10,773 nucleotides of DNA from Candidatus Woesebacteria bacterium UBA925 (GTDB lineage Bacteria; Patescibacteriota; Microgenomatia; UBA8517), in contig DBDT01000079.1 of NCBI GenBank assembly GCA_002293705.1, forward strand, positions 1 to 10,773, given 5' to 3'. The translations under genes and the position numbers were made by a program. Below, one piece after another: positions 7,153 to 10,773 of this stretch. The notes beneath the pieces were generated by a model, which made no database searches, was not told the DNA's origin, and saw nothing but the letters and a program-made list of their open reading frames with translations. The number at the start of each line of letters is the position of its first letter. Position 1 is the stretch's first letter.

Positions 7153-7189
7153 CAGTCAAATTATATAGCATTATTTACCCTCTTGACTG
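7153..7189. repeat. Inverted repeat CAGTCAA...TTGACTG in the divergent promoter region
   Basis: CAGTCAA at 7153-7159 and its exact reverse complement TTGACTG at 7183-7189 flank the tRNA -10 element with 23 bases between. The right copy contains TTGACT, a -35-like hexamer for the rightward gene at 7217. It could be an operator or a chance repeat; seven-base arms are short. Confidence 0.3.
7160..7165 (-). promoter_or_regulatory. -10 element for tRNA-Thr and the Ig-like gene
   Basis: The minus strand reads TGCTATATAAT, containing a perfect TATAAT that ends 11 bases before the first tRNA base; this places the transcript start four to five bases upstream of the tRNA. No good -35 hexamer lies 16-18 bases upstream. 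Because the protein gene begins three bases after the tRNA, this promoter probably drives both. Confidence 0.6.
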
Positions 7190-7211
7190 ATTGGGCTAAA
7201 AGTTAAAACAT
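7183..7211 (+). promoter_or_regulatory. Possible promoter for the gene at 7217
   Basis: TTGACT at 7183-7188 matches the -35 consensus at five of six bases. With a 17-base spacer the -10 position is AAACAT (7206-7211), a weak match; TAAAAC at 7204-7209 is another option. Either places transcription start at or next to the ATG at 7217, so the mRNA would be leaderless or nearly so. Confidence 0.35.
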
Positions 7212-7216
7212 TATGT

Positions 7217-7771
7217 ATGCCCAAAACAAAAAAAGCTGCAAACAAATCTCTAAAAAAGGTGGCAACTACAAAGCCTCACAAAAGTGAATATCAAATTCAT
7301 CACACACAGCAAAAAAGCATTGTTGCCCTTCTTATAACCTTGGTAGTACTAATGGCTGCATATATGCTTCTGGTTCTATCAATGCCAAAAATGACCAAGG
7401 ACTATGAAACCGATTTAACCCGACCTGCCGGATTCACAAAAGGGGAGTTTATTGTTCAGATGGTTGATCAAAACAGCTCAGGCCAATTTGGTAATGTTTC
7501 CCTTCGAGAAATTGATGGCCAGACGCTGGTTCAAGTTAGCCTAAACAACTCACCAAGAGGTGTTTCCCAGCCTTCATACATACATGTTGGTTCTTGTATT
7601 GATCTAGGGCCTGCACAATACCCACTAAATCCTGTTGTAAATGGAAAGTCAGAAACAATACTTAAGGTTTCACTTGAATCTCTCAGGTCAGCCTCTCCGC
7701 TAGCCGTAAATGTAGTATCTTCTGCCTCAAGGGTAGACAGACATGTCTCTTGTGGGAATCTCCCTTTTTAA
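7217..7771 (+). CDS. Small membrane-anchored protein with a CHRD/SOD-like extracellular beta domain
   Basis: This 184-residue protein has a lysine-rich cytoplasmic N-terminus (1-32), one transmembrane helix at about 33-55, a linker, and a beta-rich domain at about 77-183. The domain includes YIHVGSC (121-127), YPLNPVVNGKSET (135-147) and a closing VSCGN (177-181). This arrangement of a strand with Ile-His, a Gly-Lys-Ser-Glu-Thr turn and a terminal Cys-Gly resembles the CHRD and Cu/Zn-SOD-like beta barrels found in many small-genome bacteria. Only one of the metal-binding histidines of true SODs is apparent, so enzymatic activity is unlikely. Cys127 and Cys179 could form a disulfide outside the cell. 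The ATG at 7217 has no Shine-Dalgarno. It is divergent from the Ig-like protein and shares its layout (basic tail, one helix, external beta domain). Function unknown. Confidence 0.75.
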   Translation: MPKTKKAANKSLKKVATTKPHKSEYQIHHTQQKSIVALLITLVVLMAAYMLLVLSMPKMTKDYETDLTRPAGFTKGEFIVQMVDQNSSGQFGNVSLREIDGQTLVQVSLNNSPRGVSQPSYIHVGSCIDLGPAQYPLNPVVNGKSETILKVSLESLRSASPLAVNVVSSASRVDRHVSCGNLPF

Positions 7772-7867
7772 ATTACCAGTCTTAATCGGCGCCATTTAGT
7801 TATAGGTCAAAGCATAATCGTTCTACTGTCCAATTCTAGCCTATTTTTTCATGTACAATTTATTTAT
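7772..7867. other. Intergenic region before the large unknown gene
   Basis: These 96 bases carry no gene and no convincing terminator; GGCGCC near 7788 is a bare palindrome without a stem. The only likely signal is the -10 element at its right end. Confidence 0.5.
7854..7859 (+). promoter_or_regulatory. -10 element TACAAT just before the gene at 7868
   Basis: TACAAT matches the -10 consensus at five of six bases and ends eight bases before the ATG, so transcription would start one or two bases ahead of the start codon. No -35 and no Shine-Dalgarno are visible. This fits a leaderless mRNA. Confidence 0.5.
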
Positions 7868-9616
7868 ATGTTAGAAATTGAAGCATGGGAAGAAAGCAAA
7901 CCTGCTACTAGTTTAAAAGAAGACCCTGAGAATCGTTTACATAAACCTGTTCGTTTTGAATCAAGGGAGGTTGCACCGAAAAATTTGTCATTAAAGGGCA
8001 CTGTGGTTTATTCGGAAAAAATCAGCGAAGAAGGTGGTCCTGGAGAAGCTGTTTGGGTTACACAAAATACTGAGAAAGACTATACCCGAAGTAGCAACTC
8101 GCTCTTTCTGCCACCTATGTCAATGGGAAATTGGCTTACAGCCGCACCTAGGTCGCTAATGAGCAGGGCGGATTGGGGGTATCTACAGTTTAAGGGTGCT
8201 GGCAATATCAACCAACCTAATTTTCCTCCTCGAGTTAACTCAAAAACAGACGACATAGGACATGAAGTGGTTTGGGGCGTTAGTAAAAGTGAAGCAGAAG
8301 CCACAATAAACAAACACAAGATGCTTGAATCAAGCGGAATAATGCATGCAAAAACAGTTAAGGTGGTCAAACTTGAAGAGGTTCCAGTTCCATTGCCAAA
8401 CGGTGGTGTTGAGATTAGGTCATTTAGCGATGCATACCTAAAACCATGGGAGTATGCAGATCATGTGAGAAGGAGAGAAATTCAAAGAATGAGGGAAAGA
8501 CTTGTAAAAAGTCACGATTTTACATTAGACAAATTAAGGTCTGACGCGGATGTGGTTAACTTGTTCAACAATCTTGAGGGTTTTTACCAAATTCAAACAG
8601 AAAAAGCGGCACCATTTAAAAATGATATTGGATACATGATAGGATCCCCGCTTTTGATGGACTACTTGTCTGGGAATAAAGAATTTAGCTTGGAGTTACA
8701 GGCCCAAAAAATACAATGGGTCGTAAATGAACTTGGTAGGGCATACAATATCCCTGAGTTAGAAGCTTCAAGTCTCATTGATGGCATAGATCTTTCCAAA
8801 CACATTCAAGTAGTGAGGGAGGTGCCCATTGAAGAGTTTTACGGTGTTAGTGGGGTCAATAGACTCACGGCACATAGGCCTATGGCTAATTTTCATGAAA
8901 ATATTATTGCTGATACAGAAGCAAAAAGAATCCGTCACCATTACGGTCTTGACAACACTGAACCACTTTCGCAAATTAATGGGTATACATTGTTATCTGA
9001 AATCATTGATCGTTTACCAGATAGAATTGTGGAAAGATACAGAAGCAACTTGCAGCAAGATAGGGACAGCTTAATTTACAATCAGGTTAGAGCTCAGTCG
9101 CTCGGCATAGGGTTGGGGCAATCTATAAGCAGTAAGGATAGTGTCCTTGGTGGTATAAGTGATTATTGGCTAGTTGGAACCAGGCCTAAAACCTTTATGA
9201 ATTCAAGTGATGACTTAATTCTTGAAAGTTTGATACATGATCAAACGACTCTTTCGGAGTCTTGTCTCGCGCTTGCTAGGTTGCGTGGAGATTATCCTGA
9301 AAATCTACTGCAACAAGACGCATTTATTCAACTTGAAGTCATGGAGATGCAAAACAAAATTATGCAAATGGCGTTAGAAATGCCCTTAGATGGCTCTAAA
9401 ATACCTATGGGGTCACCTGATTACAAAGTGGCTTATGTAAGTAAAATTGCTCAGTTTCATCGTGACAGTGTGTTATTGATTGGAAAAATGAATCGCTTAG
9501 TTGATGAGCAGATTGCTCAAGGTAATAACCCGTGGGCTAATGCAGAATTTGCGCAGTGTGCCAAAGAGTTGAAGAAGTATTCAATGTTCGTAAGGTATGT
9601 AAAAGTTTTGCAATAA
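7868..9616 (+). CDS. Large soluble protein of unknown function, possible kinase-like N-terminal lobe
   Basis: I do not recognise this 582-residue protein. It has no signal peptide or membrane helix, so it is probably cytoplasmic. Residues 1-75 are polar and likely flexible. Residues 104-200 look like a compact domain: a strand ending in LQFKGAG (106-112), a Gly/Trp turn (EVVWGVS, 133-139), a helix (141-156), Ser-Gly-Ile, then two strands (162-173, 180-187) and YLKPWEY. The Lys109-Gly-Ala-Gly strand, helix, Gly-Ile and strand order recalls the SelO/protein-kinase N-lobe, but I cannot align the helix Glu securely, and no HxD or DFG equivalent is clear; NFHENIIAD (341-349) is the nearest. Residues 200-310 and 370-580 are helix-rich, with a Met/Gln-rich helix at about 489-505. 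The gene stands alone, with its own -10-like element. Function open. Confidence 0.7.
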   Translation: MLEIEAWEESKPATSLKEDPENRLHKPVRFESREVAPKNLSLKGTVVYSEKISEEGGPGEAVWVTQNTEKDYTRSSNSLFLPPMSMGNWLTAAPRSLMSRADWGYLQFKGAGNINQPNFPPRVNSKTDDIGHEVVWGVSKSEAEATINKHKMLESSGIMHAKTVKVVKLEEVPVPLPNGGVEIRSFSDAYLKPWEYADHVRRREIQRMRERLVKSHDFTLDKLRSDADVVNLFNNLEGFYQIQTEKAAPFKNDIGYMIGSPLLMDYLSGNKEFSLELQAQKIQWVVNELGRAYNIPELEASSLIDGIDLSKHIQVVREVPIEEFYGVSGVNRLTAHRPMANFHENIIADTEAKRIRHHYGLDNTEPLSQINGYTLLSEIIDRLPDRIVERYRSNLQQDRDSLIYNQVRAQSLGIGLGQSISSKDSVLGGISDYWLVGTRPKTFMNSSDDLILESLIHDQTTLSESCLALARLRGDYPENLLQQDAFIQLEVMEMQNKIMQMALEMPLDGSKIPMGSPDYKVAYVSKIAQFHRDSVLLIGKMNRLVDEQIAQGNNPWANAEFAQCAKELKKYSMFVRYVKVLQ

Positions 9617-9744
9617 CACAACAAACACTATGATTTGTTTGTATGGTTTTGTCTAAGCTTAAATAAAAACTTACCAGATAGTTCATTCTGAATTGATCCA
9701 TTAAATATGTTTAGTGCTTCATTTAGCAGTTGCAAATTGTACCC
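9617..9744. other. Intergenic region between convergent genes
   Basis: These 128 bases separate the ends of the unknown gene and the transporter. I see no gene in them. A weak hairpin has arms ACAAACA (9621-9627) and TGTTTGT (9636-9642) with an eight-base loop, and TTTT follows at 9647-9650. It might end the rightward transcript, but the stem is AT-rich and the U-run is offset. Confidence 0.35.
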
Positions 9745-10638
9745 CTATCTTTCTATTAGAAACACACCTATTGCAATAAGTGTGACCGCGATCCACTGCA
9801 TTTTGCTTATATTTGACCTCTCGCCTTGAGGGAAGAGAAAGAATAGTATGAGGACGAAAATGCTTTGCACTCCGCTCATTGCAGTAACATAGGCGGCCAC
9901 AGGCGCTGTAGCTACTGCTAAATTGCTAAACACAAAACCGGTTTCAGCAAATCCCTCATTTGCAAAACTTAGTCCAAGAAATCTCTTGCCTTGGTGCCTT
10001 ATCCTGTACAAAAATCCTTCTCTGTATTGTTTGACAAGCAAAAAAATCAGAATACCTATGAATCCCACTGATAAAAGTTGCCAGAAGGTAATAGCCACTG
10101 GTGAAGCTTTTTCAGAGGCTACTCTAACCATGTACAAAGCAGCTGCCCAAGTTGAGGTTGCAGGAATTGCAAACATTAACAATTTTGTAGGTATTTTCCA
10201 TTTAAGTGTGCCTGCATCAAGAATGTATGCCCCATACAAAAGAACTGTTATTCCTATAAGCCCAAAAGCAGAAATACTGCCACCAAATAGCAGCTCGATT
10301 ACAAGAAGCCAAATTGAGCTTATCTGGAATAGTGGTGCAACTTGGTGGACTGGAAAAGACTGTAGTAGATAAAAATATGAAGCATACATCATAACCATGG
10401 GTATACCGGTTAGAATCGCAATATTCCTTGATTCTACTGCTATGCTAATATCTTGAGTTATAACCCAGATAACTGTTGCGCCGACAAAGCTCATAAGGGC
10501 GGAGATTAGGAGCACACTGCCAACTTTTGTATGTATGTTTGAATTTTCGGGGAGTTTATTATTTGTGGCTAGGTTTTCGTCAGTAAAATTAACCAACGCC
10601 ATCAAAAAAGAATAAATTAAAGAATATATTAGCCACAT
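9745..10638 (-). CDS. EamA/DMT-family membrane transporter
   Basis: This 297-residue hydrophobic protein has about ten predicted membrane helices in two similar halves, the standard form of EamA (drug/metabolite transporter) proteins and their usual length. The first half contains MMYASYFYLLQSFPVHQVAP (about 82-101), the helix end at which many family members place a conserved proline; the second half ends with a C-terminal helix and a short basic tail (WIAVTLIAIGVFLIER). It would move a small solute or metabolite across the cytoplasmic membrane; the substrate cannot be predicted. The ATG at 10638-10636 is supported by a perfect TATAAT only six bases upstream on the minus strand and by the first helix starting at once. 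It is transcribed alone, towards the unknown gene. Confidence 0.82.
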   Translation of the reverse strand: MWLIYSLIYSFLMALVNFTDENLATNNKLPENSNIHTKVGSVLLISALMSFVGATVIWVITQDISIAVESRNIAILTGIPMVMMYASYFYLLQSFPVHQVAPLFQISSIWLLVIELLFGGSISAFGLIGITVLLYGAYILDAGTLKWKIPTKLLMFAIPATSTWAAALYMVRVASEKASPVAITFWQLLSVGFIGILIFLLVKQYREGFLYRIRHQGKRFLGLSFANEGFAETGFVFSNLAVATAPVAAYVTAMSGVQSIFVLILFFLFPQGERSNISKMQWIAVTLIAIGVFLIER

Positions 10639-10644
10639 GTTGTG

Positions 10645-10650
10645 ATTATA
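10645..10650 (-). promoter_or_regulatory. -10 element TATAAT for the EamA-type transporter gene
   Basis: A perfect minus-strand TATAAT is followed by six bases (CACAAC) and then the ATG at 10638. The usual seven-base distance puts the first transcribed base on the A of the ATG. No -35 match is seen 16-18 bases upstream, and there is no room for a ribosome binding site. This is the clearest leaderless start in the window. Confidence 0.6.
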
Positions 10651-10678
10651 ACCCAGCTAGCTATTTGTTGAAGTCTTT

Positions 10679-10699
10679 AATACTCCAGTATGGAGTATT
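10679..10699 (-). terminator. Hairpin just downstream of tRNA-Gly
   Basis: Arms AATACTCCA (10679-10687) and TGGAGTATT (10691-10699) pair perfectly over nine bases with a three-base loop. The hairpin starts three bases after the tRNA-Gly 3' end and lies before the transporter promoter, where a terminator is expected. No U-tract follows on the minus strand, so it may instead guide tRNA 3' processing. Confidence 0.45.
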
Positions 10700-10701
10700 T
10701 G

Positions 10702-10773
10702 AGCGGCGGAGGAGATTCGAACTCCCGACCTTCTCCTTGGGAAGGAGACATTCTACCACTGAACTACCGCCGC
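10702..10773 (-). tRNA. tRNA-Gly (anticodon CCC)
   Basis: A complete 72-base minus-strand cloverleaf ends exactly at the window edge. It has acceptor GCGGCGG/CCGCCGC, T8-A9, D-stem GTTC/GAAT, anticodon stem TCTCC/GGAGA around loop TTCCCAA, variable region AGGTC, and T-arm GGGAG/CTCCT around TTCGAAT. Anticodon CCC reads the Gly codon GGG, and discriminator U suits bacterial tRNA-Gly. No CCA is encoded. Its promoter is outside the window. Confidence 0.95.

Noticed and set aside
8829..9074. Second plus-strand open frame inside the large unknown gene
   Set aside because: Fully contained in the longer frame, short, and without start signals or a recognisable domain.
9923..10372. Plus-strand open frame of 149 codons opposite the EamA transporter
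   Set aside because: Antisense to a clear membrane protein; its translation resembles no protein and has no upstream signal.
1..10773. CRISPR array, insertion sequence, phage or toxin-antitoxin genes
   Set aside because: No regularly spaced direct repeats, transposase motifs, phage proteins or small paired toxin-antitoxin frames were seen.

Overview
The window is a dense, AT-rich bacterial segment using the standard code, with TGA as an ordinary stop. The style suggests a small-genome bacterium of the Candidate Phyla Radiation (Patescibacteria), possibly a Microgenomates or WWE3-like lineage. The reasons are short lysine-rich proteins, heavily overlapping genes, tRNA genes without an encoded CCA, almost no Shine-Dalgarno sequences, and single-pass surface proteins of a kind common in those genomes. 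This placement is inference; no marker gene is present. TGA as stop argues against Gracilibacteria and Absconditabacteria.

Bases 1-6358 (+ strand) hold an operon-like block of seven genes for a surface polysaccharide: the C-terminal part of a GT4-type glycosyltransferase (cut by the window edge), a GT2 glycosyltransferase with a membrane tail, a Wzx-type flippase, a SAM-dependent methyltransferase, a rhamnosyltransferase-like GT2, a WaaE-like GT2, and an O-antigen polymerase/ligase-type membrane protein. Five of the six junctions overlap by 1-31 bases and the sixth is a 13-base gap. The expected scheme is stepwise sugar addition on a lipid carrier at the inner membrane face, flipping by the Wzx-like protein, then polymerisation or transfer outside. 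No initiating sugar-phosphate transferase or chain-length regulator is visible; they may lie upstream.

Bases 6342-7216 run the other way. A membrane-anchored protein with two Ig-like domains converges on the polymerase/ligase gene, overlapping it by 17 bases inside a perfect inverted repeat. Its start codon lies three bases behind a tRNA-Thr(CGU) gene, so the two are probably one transcript. A divergent small membrane-anchored protein with a predicted extracellular beta domain (7217-7771) starts on the other side of the tRNA promoter region.

Bases 7772-10773 hold a large soluble protein of unknown function (7868-9616) whose N-terminal third weakly recalls a kinase/SelO-like lobe, an EamA-type transporter on the minus strand (9745-10638), and a complete tRNA-Gly(CCC) at the right edge.

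The most interesting cross-cutting signal is a -10-like hexamer ending only 5-9 bases before the start codon of several genes (clearest at 2834, 7868, and 10638 on the minus strand), with no Shine-Dalgarno sequence. This suggests leaderless transcripts, some starting inside the polysaccharide block. No CRISPR array, insertion sequence, transposase or prophage gene was seen.
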